A program made the translations under genes and the position numbers. A stretch of DNA of 53,562 nucleotides from an uncultured Lachnospiraceae bacterium (GTDB lineage Bacteria; Bacillota; Clostridia; Lachnospirales; Lachnospiraceae): NCBI GenBank assembly GCA_910583965.1, contig CAJUAE010000014.1, forward strand, positions 1 through 53,562, in the 5' to 3' direction. The notes beneath the pieces were generated by a model. The model ran no database searches. It was not told where the DNA came from and saw nothing but the letters and a program-made list of their open reading frames with translations. Of the stretch, positions 34,026 to 43,560 are shown in pieces (within the stretch, counting starts at the first letter, position 1; every line of letters starts with the position of its first letter).

Positions 34026-34922
34026 TTATCTTGCAAGCAATTGGTCGATTACTTTCACGAGATTTCCAATCTCAGGTTTTGACAATTGTGCATCTGCACC
34101 CAGTTCTTCACCCTTTCTTCTCATTTCCTCATTGACAAGGGAGGAGAAAATAATCACTGGTATATGTTTCGTTGCATCATCTGATTTCACAAGTTTTGTC
34201 AAGCGATGTCCATCCATAAGAGGCATCTCGATATCCGTAATCAAAAGATGTACATCTCGCTCTAGCGTTCCAGCATCTCGGCACTTTACTATGTATTCCC
34301 ATGCTTCCTCACCATTCTCAGCCTTGATAATATTATCATATCCAGCTTTCTTAAGAGAATCAATAATAAGCTTCCGAAGCAGTGATGAATCCTCTGCAAT
34401 TAAAATTGGTACTTCAACACTTTCCCGCTCACCTAACGCTTCAATTTCAGTCACTTTTAATCCCGTCTCAGGGTTAATATCTGTAATAATTTTCTCAAAA
34501 TCGAGAATGATTATCAATTTTCCATCTATTTTGATAATACCTGTAGAGATACCATCTTCCGCAGTTGTCACTGTAGCTCCTGGTTTAATAATATCAACCC
34601 ATGAAACCCTGTGAATCCCGATCACGGAATCAACATGAAACGCAATATCAAGTTTATTAAAACTTGTGATAATAAATAACCCACCTGGCTGAGACTGTCC
34701 GCGCTGTAAACAGTTGCGCAGATCGATCGCTGTAATCATCGCATCACGCGGCATAAAAATACCTTCTACGCTCGGATGCGCATTTGGTACAGGTGTCACG
34801 GGCGAATAAGGAATAATTTCTCTAATTTTTGCCACATTAATGCCATAGGAATTTCCATCCACCACAAATTCCAATACTTCCAACTCATTTGTTCCGTTCT
34901 CTAAGAGAATCTTAGTCTCCAT
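34026..34922 (-). CDS. cheV: Chemotaxis coupling protein CheV (CheW-receiver fusion)
   Basis: 298 residues; GGAGG before the ATG. Residues about 12-155 are a CheW domain (LEFVVDGNSYGINVAKIREII). Residues about 172-298 are a receiver domain with acidic EDSS at the start, phosphoacceptor Asp230 in LLITDIEMP and Lys in QLSKPE. CheV links chemoreceptors to the kinase CheA and adapts the response when phosphorylated. No other classic che gene is adjacent, though a CheX-like fusion lies at 46844. Confidence 0.94.
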   Translation of the reverse strand: METKILLENGTNELEVLEFVVDGNSYGINVAKIREIIPYSPVTPVPNAHPSVEGIFMPRDAMITAIDLRNCLQRGQSQPGGLFIITSFNKLDIAFHVDSVIGIHRVSWVDIIKPGATVTTAEDGISTGIIKIDGKLIIILDFEKIITDINPETGLKVTEIEALGERESVEVPILIAEDSSLLRKLIIDSLKKAGYDNIIKAENGEEAWEYIVKCRDAGTLERDVHLLITDIEMPLMDGHRLTKLVKSDDATKHIPVIIFSSLVNEEMRRKGEELGADAQLSKPEIGNLVKVIDQLLAR

Positions 34923-34998
34923 ATTAAACCTCCATTCTACAAGATATTTATGCTAATATCTTTTTATCCCTGTCCTGCAGAGTACGTATCTGCCATCA

Positions 34999-35028
34999 AT
35001 TATAACATATATATAAGATTAATTACAA
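34999..35028 (-). promoter_or_regulatory. Promoter of the cheV operon
   Basis: Minus strand: TTGTAA, 18-nt spacer, TATAAT, about 75 nt before the cheV start. Confidence 0.6.
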
Positions 35029-35079
35029 ATATTTTCAGAAAATTTTTCATTTTTTCAACAAATATATGTTACAATACAA

Positions 35080-35838
35080 TCACTTCAGTTTTGCTGTGCA
35101 AGTATTTCCATTTGCTGATGCCTGCAATACAATAGACTGAATATCCGCCTCTGTCATATCATTAATCTCTGCCACTGCCACCACGTCAACCATATCCCCT
35201 GCTCCCACCACATCAATATAAGTAATAAGATTATTGGGAAGCATTGCATTGAGCGCCGAAGCAGAAATTGTATCATTAACAGTTACACGCAATTTTAAAT
35301 CACAGTCAAAAAAATTGCAATTTACATCTTCCTCTGGCAGACCTTCCAAATCAAAATGCAATATCAATAATTTTTTATCCTTTGCAGCATCCACACTATA
35401 TCCAGTACTATCTTGCGGATATGAACTACACACCTCAAAAGACTGGTATCGAATAATCAAATCATCCAACCCCAATTCTGCAGCAAAATCAATATCTTCC
35501 GCTAACTGAATCTGCACTGGTTCTTTTTCTGGTTCTGTTGATGCATTCTCCGATGACGCTTCTGGTGTATTTTCTGCTGGTGACTGCGTCTGTTCTGTCT
35601 CTGTAGCTGGTTCTGTCTCCACCTCAGAAACTTCCTGTCTGTCTGCAACTGCAGCAGCCAACTCCTCCTCACTCACAATTCTATATTGATATCTGGGTGA
35701 ATATTTTAGCAGTAACCCAGCCGCATACTCCGCAATGATATCTGACTGTTCTGCTGTAAGTTCTGGCATAGCATCCACACATCCTGTCATCAACATAGCG
35801 GACATGGCTATAAGCCCTAACACTTTCCCCTTCTTCAA
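35080..35838 (-). CDS. Lipoprotein of unknown function
   Basis: 252 residues starting with TTG at 35838; GGAGG is 7 nt upstream and no ATG is near. The signal MKKGKVLGLIAMSAMLMTGC ends in a lipobox with Cys20. A Glu/Thr/Ser-rich linker (about 70-110) leads to a C-terminal domain of about 140 residues with a beta-sandwich look (KKLLILHFDLEGLPEEDVNC, LKLRVTVND), similar in style to DUF4352-type extracellular domains. It starts 14 bp after the sensor kinase gene, so it may act in the same signalling unit. Confidence 0.8.
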   Translation of the reverse strand: MKKGKVLGLIAMSAMLMTGCVDAMPELTAEQSDIIAEYAAGLLLKYSPRYQYRIVSEEELAAAVADRQEVSEVETEPATETEQTQSPAENTPEASSENASTEPEKEPVQIQLAEDIDFAAELGLDDLIIRYQSFEVCSSYPQDSTGYSVDAAKDKKLLILHFDLEGLPEEDVNCNFFDCDLKLRVTVNDTISASALNAMLPNNLITYIDVVGAGDMVDVVAVAEINDMTEADIQSIVLQASANGNTCTAKLK

Positions 35839-35852
35839 ACAAACACCTCCGT

Positions 35853-37340
35853 TTATTTGGTTTCGAGTTCAAACCAGAACTCTACACCATTGGTATAATT
35901 GATAACACCGTACTGTTGATTCATGGATTCCATGATCGCCTTTACGATAGATAATCCTACTCCACTGCCGCCATACTCCCTTGTCCTCGCTTTATCCACC
36001 TTATAAAATTTCTCCCAAATATGTGGTAGCGATTCCTCTGGTATTGGTTCGCCTGTGTTAAATATACTAATTCGCACCTTATTGTTATCTGCTTCCTCAA
36101 TCAGCCTGTACTTAATTTCAATAATCTTTTCTCCATTGACATGATTCATTGCATTACTAAAAAAATTTCTTACAATTTCCTCTGTTTTAAACTCATCTGC
36201 CCACACATAAATTGGTCCAGAATCATCTATCCGTAAATGCACCTCACTCTGATTGATCAGAATCTCTGCGGATACAATAAAATTATTGACAAGTGCTGTA
36301 ATATCAAACCGTTCCATGGTAATCACATCTTTCCCAGATTCAAGCTGATTCAAATCGAGTAGTTTTCTTACCATTGTGTTCATTTTCCCAGCTTCATCCA
36401 TTATGACATCACAGTAAAAATCCTTGCTTTCCACATCGTCATTGACACATTCTTTCAGCCCTTCCGCATATCCTTGTATCAATGCAATTGGTGTTTTTAA
36501 CTCATGGGAAACATTGGACAGAAATTCTTTGCGCATCTCATCAATCTGCTCTTTTTTCTCAATGTCTCGCATCAATTCATTATTCGCCGTTTTTAGTTCA
36601 GAGATAGTTTTCTCCAAAGTAGCAGAAAGCGCATTGATATGTTCTCCAAGCAGATCAATTTCATTCTGTCCACGGCTTTCATACTTTGTCTCAAAATTTA
36701 ATTTTGTCATTTCTTCTGAGATGTTTTTTAGTTCCATAATTGGCTTGGTCACTCTTGTTGTAATAAACCAAATAAGTACTGCACTAATCACGATTGTAGT
36801 AATCCCTACATAGGCCAAAAAACGATTGGACTGTTTCACACTGTCTCGTATACTCTCGAGGGGAGAACGAATTAAAAACAAATTTCCATTGTTGAGAATC
36901 CCCCACATCTCCAAATATTCCGTATTTGTGGACTTATCCATCGCCGTCCCCATATAGTACTTATCACTTTCGTCAAAATAGATAAAGTCCTTATCTGGGT
37001 CAAAAAAATTATCATACAGTCTGCGCAACAGCTTATTGACATCTCTTGTGCTGGATTTCACAATATTAGAACCAGCATCAATCACCAGCAGGCTAATATT
37101 ATACATATCACAGATTTTCCGCAACTCAACATCGAATGCCTCCGATGAAATATCGCCGATTGTCACCACTTCATTAACCCTAGAATATGCATCCTTTATG
37201 GCATTTTTCTTGTTTTGTATATAAAAATTTTCCAAGAAACTGCTATTAATAATCCAACAAAAGATAACAGTTCCAACCATAACCGCAATAAAAATCAAAG
37301 AAATTTCCTGCCTGATAGAATGTTTTATAAAATGTCTCAT
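35853..37340 (-). CDS. Sensor histidine kinase without an adjacent response regulator
   Basis: 495 residues. Two membrane segments (about 12-35 and 175-195) enclose an external sensor of about 140 residues. Then come HAMP (about 195-250), the dimerisation domain with His279 in FLSNVSHELKTPIALIQGYAEG, and the ATPase domain with the N-box NFFSNAMNH and glycine boxes ending YGGSGVGLSIV. The ribosome binding site is weak. Kinases of this class normally follow an OmpR-type regulator gene; none is present between 37341 and 38759. Confidence 0.93.
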   Translation of the reverse strand: MRHFIKHSIRQEISLIFIAVMVGTVIFCWIINSSFLENFYIQNKKNAIKDAYSRVNEVVTIGDISSEAFDVELRKICDMYNISLLVIDAGSNIVKSSTRDVNKLLRRLYDNFFDPDKDFIYFDESDKYYMGTAMDKSTNTEYLEMWGILNNGNLFLIRSPLESIRDSVKQSNRFLAYVGITTIVISAVLIWFITTRVTKPIMELKNISEEMTKLNFETKYESRGQNEIDLLGEHINALSATLEKTISELKTANNELMRDIEKKEQIDEMRKEFLSNVSHELKTPIALIQGYAEGLKECVNDDVESKDFYCDVIMDEAGKMNTMVRKLLDLNQLESGKDVITMERFDITALVNNFIVSAEILINQSEVHLRIDDSGPIYVWADEFKTEEIVRNFFSNAMNHVNGEKIIEIKYRLIEEADNNKVRISIFNTGEPIPEESLPHIWEKFYKVDKARTREYGGSGVGLSIVKAIMESMNQQYGVINYTNGVEFWFELETK

Positions 37341-37392
37341 ACTTATACTTATTGCCCATCCTGTCTTTCCTGCAATTCTACATATCTAAATT

Positions 37393-37421
37393 ATTCTACC
37401 AAATATCCTATGTTATTTCAA
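37393..37421 (-). promoter_or_regulatory. Promoter of the sensor kinase gene
   Basis: Minus strand: TTGAAA, 17-nt spacer, TAGAAT, about 45 nt before the kinase ATG. It shows that the kinase is transcribed on its own with its lipoprotein. Confidence 0.65.
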
Positions 37422-37523
37422 GTTATTCCAGCACGAAAAAATTTCCAAAACAATATCCTGTTGTTTACGCCTTTCATCAGTTAAGCTGTGCCAAAAGCAA
37501 AGGGTGCGTGGGCAGTAGCAATA

Positions 37524-37880
37524 TTATTGATACTTTTCCGTCAATTCGTCAAACTGAAAAACCTGTGTCTGCAAATTTTGAAAAGTTGATTTATCCTTTG
37601 TTTCCAGCTCATCTATAAACTGAAAAAGTTTCTCCTGCAACTTATAATGTTCTCTTGCATCCACACGATAAGAGTTGGCAATACGCATAAGTTTCTCCAG
37701 ATACTTTGCAATCTGTCTATCATTCTTTTTCTTTAATGCATTCTGAAACAGCTCCATATTGTCAAGTTCTTGTGTGTCTGTCACTCTGGCAAATGTATTG
37801 GTGCCAATTGCATAATACGCCTCGCCAATCTGATAAATAAAACTTTTTTTCTCATACAGGTTTTCCTTAAAATTACTCAT
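37524..37880 (-). CDS. Small helical protein of unknown function
   Basis: 118 residues from the ATG at 37880 (GGAGG 6 nt upstream). It is charged, soluble and predicted helical (EHYKLQEKLFQFIDELETKD). It follows the AlkD-family gene by 48 bp and is probably last in the leuA-alkD transcript. No family recognised. Confidence 0.7.
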   Translation of the reverse strand: MSNFKENLYEKKSFIYQIGEAYYAIGTNTFARVTDTQELDNMELFQNALKKKNDRQIAKYLEKLMRIANSYRVDAREHYKLQEKLFQFIDELETKDKSTFQNLQTQVFQFDELTEKYQ

Positions 37881-37928
37881 ATACTTCCTCCAATCTCTCA
37901 AAAATTTTACCATTTATTTCTGGATTTG

Positions 37929-38759
37929 TCATCTCCTTTTGAGACTTTTCACATATTCCTTGACTTCCTTGTCAGGATTCAAAGATTCCCGTATTTTCTG
38001 TAAAGCTTTATTGTAAGTCCAAGCATCCATCTGGCAATTGCACACAAGCATCTGTTTTGTCTCATATGGAAAACACACAAAAGTTTCTGCTGTCAACCAC
38101 GCTGCTGCCATCTGGGCATAATACCCTTGTGAGAATGGTCTGTTTAATGTCAAAAGTATCTTTTCCAAGTAAGGATATTGTTCCTTTATCTGTTTGGAAT
38201 GTTCCATATTTGTCTGCGTTAACTCAATATCTGCCATACAGATGGCTTTGTTTCTTGGCACCTTTTTATTATCCACATCATATTTTAAATATTGACTTAA
38301 AAGTAAAATTAACACTACTCGAACGCTAAATTCCTGCTCTGAATACAAGTAGGGCTGTAAGAAGGCCCAAACTGCATCTCGATATCTATTGGCAAAGGTA
38401 AAGGAATTACAAAAGCTATCACATACGGACCAATTATCAATATATGGGATAAAATCCTTTAGACAGGCAAGTCCTTCCTCACAAGTTATGTCTTTTTTTG
38501 CCGTTCCATAGCCAATAAGGATTCCGCGTAACATGATTTCTTCAAAAAATAAATCCTCATAAACACCATCAAAGGTGGCAGTCTCATCCCGCCACCTTGA
38601 TTTGTTGTTTTTATCAGCTACAATGCTTTTTGCAATTTGTCTTATTTTCGGCAGACGCACTCCCATTAAAGGTTTTGCCCCAGGAATCAATCCTGCCGAA
38701 AATTCTTTGTACTGTTCTTCTGCATACTGTGCAAGTATCTTTCTAATTTCTTCTTGCAT
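37929..38759 (-). CDS. DNA alkylation repair protein, AlkD family
   Basis: 276 residues. All-helical HEAT-like repeats with the family signatures GVRLPKIRQIAK, PYIDNWSVCDSF (the Trp and Asp that line the lesion site in AlkD), and YYAQMAAAWLTAE. Such glycosylases remove alkylated bases without base flipping. Its ATG is only 3 nt after the leuA stop, so translation is coupled and it falls under the leucine T-box, an unexpected pairing. Confidence 0.88.
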   Translation of the reverse strand: MQEEIRKILAQYAEEQYKEFSAGLIPGAKPLMGVRLPKIRQIAKSIVADKNNKSRWRDETATFDGVYEDLFFEEIMLRGILIGYGTAKKDITCEEGLACLKDFIPYIDNWSVCDSFCNSFTFANRYRDAVWAFLQPYLYSEQEFSVRVVLILLLSQYLKYDVDNKKVPRNKAICMADIELTQTNMEHSKQIKEQYPYLEKILLTLNRPFSQGYYAQMAAAWLTAETFVCFPYETKQMLVCNCQMDAWTYNKALQKIRESLNPDKEVKEYVKSLKRR

Positions 38760-38762
38760 AAA

Positions 38763-40754
38763 TTATTGACCGCCTTTTCTGCACTGAACAGGTGTCATTC
38801 CCATCTTTTTCTTAAAAATACGATTAAAGTGTTCTACATTTGGATATCCCACCGCCATCGCCACATTTTCAACTGTCATATTTCCATTCCGCAGCAGTGT
38901 TTTTGCTTTTTTTAGACGAATATTAATCAGAATATCTCCAAACGTTTTCCCTGATTTCTCATGAATATATTTGCTCAAATAGGGTTCTGACAAATGAAAA
39001 TGCTCCGCGACATCACTGAGTGCAATCGCCTGATAATTTGCCTGAATATAATTTAAAATCTCCATCATACGCTCATCTTGATAAGCTTCATTGTTCTGTA
39101 TCTGTGGCAGTTTATTAACACTGACGCAAAGTGCGTGAATAGAAGCCTTGATAATATCATCATCCATACCCACACCCCAGAATTTCTCACCATTGCAAGT
39201 GACACTTACATATGCGATTGCCTTGGAAGACGAACCCTTTGTGAGTGCATGCTCCTCATAATCTGACAACTGATAGCTAACACTAAAATACTGTTTAATG
39301 GTATTGCTCACCGCGTCAAGGCGCCCATTACCATTCGCTTTTACAGTTGTTTTCCTATCGCCACAAACAATTGTCGCCTCCGCCATAATGCCATCTATTT
39401 GTTTAAAGTGACATTCACCAATCTGGAATAATGGCATATTATCCACATAGTTTTCACAGAAAATGTCATAAACCCACTGCGGTGAAAGAACCTTGTGCTC
39501 TTGGTCAGAGACATCTTTCACCAGATATCCCACTTCCTCGCGCATTGCATACGGAAGTGAAATTCCATAGTTTTGTTTTAAAATATAGTTGACGCCACCC
39601 TTTCCTGATTGGCTGTTGATGCGAATCACATCCGCATCATAATTTCTGCCTACATCTTTTGGATCAACCGGAAGATAAGGAACTGTCCATTTGTCTGTCT
39701 GCTTCTCCTCTCTCCACTGCATTCCTTTTGCAATCGCATCTTGATGAGAACCTGAAAACGCTGTAAATACAAGATCGCCAGAATAAGGCTGTCTCTCATG
39801 CACTCTCATGCGTGTAAAAAGTTCATAACTCTCTCTGATTTCAGGCATATTGGAAAAATCTAATTTGGGGTCAACGCCATGTGAATACATGTTCATTGCC
39901 ACAGTGATAAGATCGACATTTCCTGTCCGCTCTCCGTTTCCAAAAAGCGTTCCTTCCACGCGGTCCGCACCAGCAAGAATACTAAACTCTGCATCACATA
40001 CACCGCAGCCGCGATCATTATGTGGGTGCACAGACAATACAACAGCATCTCTGTACTTTAAATTTTTATGAATATATTCTACTTGTGTAGCAAACACATG
40101 TGGCATTGCATTCTCAACAGTAGTTGGAATATTGATAATCGCCTTTTTGTCTACTGTTGGTTGCCAGATATCCAACACAGCATTGCATACATCAACTGCA
40201 TAATCCACTTCTGTGCCATGGAAACTCTCAGGACTGTACTCAAAAGAAAAATTTCCATCTGTTTCTTCCGCAAGCTTTTTTAAAAGCGCAGCGCCATCTG
40301 TCGCTATTTTTTTAATCTCCTCTTTGCTCTTTTTAAACACTTGTTCGCGCTGTGCTACTGACGTTGAATTATAGAGATGAATCACCGCATGAGGTGCTCC
40401 CTTGACTGCTTCAAAAGTCTTTTTAATTATGTGCTCGCGCGCTTGGGTCAATACTTGTACAGTCACATCTTCTGGTATCATATCGCGCTCTATCAAAGCA
40501 CGCATAAACTCATACTCTGTCTCTGACGCCGCAGGGAACCCCACCTCAATCTCCTTAAATCCAATCTCCACAAGCATCTCAAAAAAGTGTAATTTCTCAT
40601 CAAGACTCATTGGCTCAATCAATGCCTGATTCCCATCTCGCAAATCAACAGAACACCAAATTGGTGGTGTTGTAATCGCGTCTTTCTTCACCCAATCATA
40701 TGTACAAATTGGTGGCAAAAAATATGATTTATCGTACTTGTTTGCATACTCCAT
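38763..40754 (-). CDS. leuA: 2-Isopropylmalate synthase fused to an AraC-type DNA-binding domain
   Basis: 663 residues; GGAGG 8 nt before the ATG. Residues about 1-420 are the TIM-barrel synthase: DLRDGNQALIEP for catalysis and metal, VGFPAASETEYEF, and HPHNDRGCGV, with the metal-binding His pair, then LFGNGERTGN. The regulatory domain follows (about 430-560). The last 100 residues are an AraC/XylS double helix-turn-helix: IALSDVAEHFHLSEPYLSKY and NMTVENVAMAVGYPNVEHFN then RIFKKKMGMTPVQCR. The enzyme part is the long (LeuA2) form. A leucine T-box precedes the gene. The fusion suggests an enzyme that also binds DNA, perhaps sensing leucine. Confidence 0.93.
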   Translation of the reverse strand: MEYANKYDKSYFLPPICTYDWVKKDAITTPPIWCSVDLRDGNQALIEPMSLDEKLHFFEMLVEIGFKEIEVGFPAASETEYEFMRALIERDMIPEDVTVQVLTQAREHIIKKTFEAVKGAPHAVIHLYNSTSVAQREQVFKKSKEEIKKIATDGAALLKKLAEETDGNFSFEYSPESFHGTEVDYAVDVCNAVLDIWQPTVDKKAIINIPTTVENAMPHVFATQVEYIHKNLKYRDAVVLSVHPHNDRGCGVCDAEFSILAGADRVEGTLFGNGERTGNVDLITVAMNMYSHGVDPKLDFSNMPEIRESYELFTRMRVHERQPYSGDLVFTAFSGSHQDAIAKGMQWREEKQTDKWTVPYLPVDPKDVGRNYDADVIRINSQSGKGGVNYILKQNYGISLPYAMREEVGYLVKDVSDQEHKVLSPQWVYDIFCENYVDNMPLFQIGECHFKQIDGIMAEATIVCGDRKTTVKANGNGRLDAVSNTIKQYFSVSYQLSDYEEHALTKGSSSKAIAYVSVTCNGEKFWGVGMDDDIIKASIHALCVSVNKLPQIQNNEAYQDERMMEILNYIQANYQAIALSDVAEHFHLSEPYLSKYIHEKSGKTFGDILINIRLKKAKTLLRNGNMTVENVAMAVGYPNVEHFNRIFKKKMGMTPVQCRKGGQ

Positions 40755-40802
40755 GTCTCATTCCTCCATATTTATTCTTAAACATTTTTGTCTGGTAACG
40801 AT

Positions 40803-41210
40803 GAAAAAGTCTTCCGACTCCACAACATTACCGTTGTAGAGACGAAAGACTCCCATGTAATCTCTCGCGGTACCACTCTACTTCACACTTTTATATCTTT
40901 AAACCGATCAAGGAAGGTTATTTCCCTACTCGCGCCGCAGATGCGCCATATAATGACTTATTTTCTCTACATCAGCATACAAAAATAATAAAAGTGTGCA
41001 CTCATTCAGCACTATTATGCCTTCCCCTGATAACGGCAGGTCCTCCGTTGCACCCTACTTTTCTCACCACTTATAGAAATTCTTCTCGGCTGAGATAATA
41101 TTTCAAGTACACAGCTCCAAGATGAGTTCATCACATTTCCTATGTTGTCTCGCACCAAACGACAGCTCTCTGAAATATTTCATGCGATTACTAGTTCTTT
41201 TCATTGCCTT
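40803..41210 (-). promoter_or_regulatory. Leucine T-box riboswitch upstream of leuA
   Basis: Minus strand. Stem I closes with AATATTTCA (41179-41171) and TGAAATATT (41105-41097). It contains AGAGAGCTG, the distal GGTGCGA loop (41156-41150) and the specifier region GAACTCATC, with CTC (Leu) at 41126-41124. The T-box AGAGTGGTACCGCGAGAG is at 40879-40862. The terminator is AGTCTT...AAGACT (40851-40846 with 40813-40808) followed by TTTTT (40807-40803). Uncharged leucine tRNA should prevent termination and switch on leuA and alkD. Confidence 0.93.
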
Positions 41211-41216
41211 TTTCCT

Positions 41217-41245
41217 ATCATAACATACATTTCTCTATTTGGGAA
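41217..41245 (-). promoter_or_regulatory. Promoter of the leuA T-box leader
   Basis: Minus strand: TTCCCA, 17-nt spacer, TATGAT with an extended TG element. Confidence 0.55.
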
Positions 41246-41305
41246 TTGTTAAAATCAATCATTTTTATTGATATTTTTTGTGTATTTTTATCTAAAATAT
41301 ACTTA

Positions 41306-41372
41306 TACGAATCCCATTCCCCCGCTTTGACAGACACTTTAATCAAGATGGAGAAATTTTTGATTTCCTGCT
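41306..41372 (-). repeat. Two-hairpin repeat, degenerate copy R5
   Basis: Minus strand: GAAATCAAAAATTTC, CATCTTGATT, a decayed GC hairpin, then GAATGGGATTCGTATAAG. It matches the unit order of the better copies but the stems are mostly lost. It lies between the acetyltransferase gene and the leuA promoter. Confidence 0.6.
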
Positions 41373-41439
41373 AACCAACATGACCTGATGAAGATACCCA
41401 AAATGGCATAATATTTCATGGGAATGTGCACATTATATT

Positions 41440-43236
41440 TTATCCCAATGTTAATCCCAGATATCCTTCTTTGTGCTCCCAATCTGAAAAATGTTCTGGC
41501 AGCAGTATCATTCCACCCATATTTCGCTCAAATGCCCATGTAGTCTTTGTGTGCAAAAATAACTCTGGCAAAATTTCATACAATTCTTCATCATTGAGTG
41601 TTGTTTCGATAATATGAAGACTATCCTTTTCTATGCGGTACATCAGCACTGCACGCCGCGTTTCGGCATCTCTTACTGTACTGGTTAGCAAAAGAGTCCT
41701 TCCACCACAAAACTGATTCTCTTTGATAGCATATGCAATGGCTTGCTCATCCCATTCCACATAACCTTCTCTTTCCAGCACAGTGTCACGAACCATCTTA
41801 TAATCTTTCTCACTAGCATCAGAAACAGACCAACTTCCAAGCGCATCCAATTCGCTTTGCTCAGAAACTATTTCAGCAACATGTAAGCTCTTTTCTTGAA
41901 TTGATGGAATACTGGCTGCCTCAGTACATCTGCCAGCATAAATCCAACAAGGACTTTCACCAAAAGCATCTACAAAACCAAGCTTCTCATAATATTCCTG
42001 TAAGTCTCTGTCCGCTGGTTGTAATATTAATGGCTCTTTTATTCTTTTTGCAGCATGTTTTATAATTTTTGATGCATAGCCTCTGTTACGGTATGCGGGA
42101 AGCGTTCCTACTGCATAGACATAACGCGCATTTTCTTTATTTCCATGCATCGTAACTTGTATTGGCAGCAGGCTTGCCATTGAAACAGGACGATTCTCCT
42201 CATAAATCACAAACATATTTTCTGTATTAAAACGATGTTCTAAATAAAATTCAATATATTGTCGATCATCTCCAAAACATTGATTCCACAATTCAATAAG
42301 ATATTCTTTATGCCTTTCGTCTGCAAACACAACTTGACTTTCCACAGCAGTATATTTTTTCATCAACAAATCTGGATAATAAGAAAGTTTTGCCTTGCGC
42401 AGTCCCAAGTCTCCTGTATCTTCCTCACGATTTACATACTGATACTTTTGTGCCTCATGCAATATAAACTGTTGGTTAATCATGGGATACGCACCCTGTA
42501 AGTCAGGAAATGCTTTCTCAAAATGAACCACAAAAGTATCTGCATTCAACTGTTCTCCAATTGTAAATGCAACAATATTATTCTCCTTGTACAACACACC
42601 GCCGCAAAGTCCAAGCGCATTAAAATTGGAACATGCCACTTCTAATACTTCGATTTCTAAAGCCATCTTCTCATTCCACTTCTCAGTGCGCAGAGAAGTC
42701 CATTCTCTCGCCATTCGCCGGCACTCATCCATATTTTTTTCTGTAAGGGGTTCATAATGCCAGTCACCCTTATCCATAAAACGCGCGATATGATTGCGTT
42801 TTCCATGTAGTTTCTTTCCTCTTAATGTAGAAAGTTTTTCCACTGTATAGACATAATCAAAGTTATCTCTATTGGTATAAATCTCAAACATTCCAGGAAA
42901 CCAGTTCATCAGTTCACGTCTGCATGTTTCTGTAAGTGGATAAAAATCCAATTTATGACCATGCACTGCACATATCTTTCTCAAGTGCTCAATCACTGCT
43001 TTTTTGTCTCCATTCCCAAATGGGAAAGAATACTGATAACTCTCTTGCCCTCTATATCTAATCACACCACATCCATAAGCACTGCCAACCTCGACATGAT
43101 ATACTTTTGACCAGACAAAATTATTCGCAAACGTATATTCACAAACATTTAGGTTATCTTCTTTTAGTTTATCATTTATCCAATCTCTATCATCAAGCGA
43201 AATCGAATGAAAAATAAGTTTTTCTTGTTCTGGCAT
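41440..43236 (-). CDS. DUF2156-type and GNAT acyltransferase fusion protein
   Basis: 598 residues. Residues about 1-300 match the style of the DUF2156 / phosphatidylglycerol lysyltransferase C-terminal domain (a double GNAT fold), with LHGKRNHIARF, GDLGLRKAKLSYYPDLLMKKY. Residues about 305-440 are a regular GNAT domain with the acetyl-CoA loop YRNRGYASKII (Q/RxxGxG/A). The last 150 residues are a further mixed domain, like the third domain of Eis-type proteins. The protein is soluble. The ribosome binding site is only moderate (GGATGGG). The substrate is unknown; aminoacyl or acetyl transfer to small molecules or peptides is likely. Confidence 0.75.
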   Translation of the reverse strand: MPEQEKLIFHSISLDDRDWINDKLKEDNLNVCEYTFANNFVWSKVYHVEVGSAYGCGVIRYRGQESYQYSFPFGNGDKKAVIEHLRKICAVHGHKLDFYPLTETCRRELMNWFPGMFEIYTNRDNFDYVYTVEKLSTLRGKKLHGKRNHIARFMDKGDWHYEPLTEKNMDECRRMAREWTSLRTEKWNEKMALEIEVLEVACSNFNALGLCGGVLYKENNIVAFTIGEQLNADTFVVHFEKAFPDLQGAYPMINQQFILHEAQKYQYVNREEDTGDLGLRKAKLSYYPDLLMKKYTAVESQVVFADERHKEYLIELWNQCFGDDRQYIEFYLEHRFNTENMFVIYEENRPVSMASLLPIQVTMHGNKENARYVYAVGTLPAYRNRGYASKIIKHAAKRIKEPLILQPADRDLQEYYEKLGFVDAFGESPCWIYAGRCTEAASIPSIQEKSLHVAEIVSEQSELDALGSWSVSDASEKDYKMVRDTVLEREGYVEWDEQAIAYAIKENQFCGGRTLLLTSTVRDAETRRAVLMYRIEKDSLHIIETTLNDEELYEILPELFLHTKTTWAFERNMGGMILLPEHFSDWEHKEGYLGLTLG

Positions 43237-43560
43237 AAAATTCCCATCCTGTTTTATTTTTTAGAGTCTGTTTAATATCTGCTTTCTGTAAAATGTATGT
43301 CATACTTTGTAGAAGGTTTACTCTATATAAATGAGCGTAGCAGAACCACATTGAACAAATATGGGCAAACCTCTTACAAATTAGAACATGCAAATTGCAG
43401 AAATGAGATGTTAATCTGGCTCTTAGTATACCTGAAATCTTATTCTATAATACAAGCATTGTACACGCAATCACCTAAAAACGATTCTGTCAGAACCAAT
43501 ACTGACAATATAATTCTATGCGTCACCAATGCAAAGAAAATATACTGTCGCATAGCACCT
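43237..43560 (-). promoter_or_regulatory. Long leader region of the acyltransferase gene
   Basis: About 320 bp without a gene. A promoter candidate on the minus strand is TTGCGT (43470-43465), 17-nt spacer, TAGAAT (43447-43442), leaving a leader of about 200 nt. Small AT-rich dyads are present but no known riboswitch motif. Confidence 0.4.
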
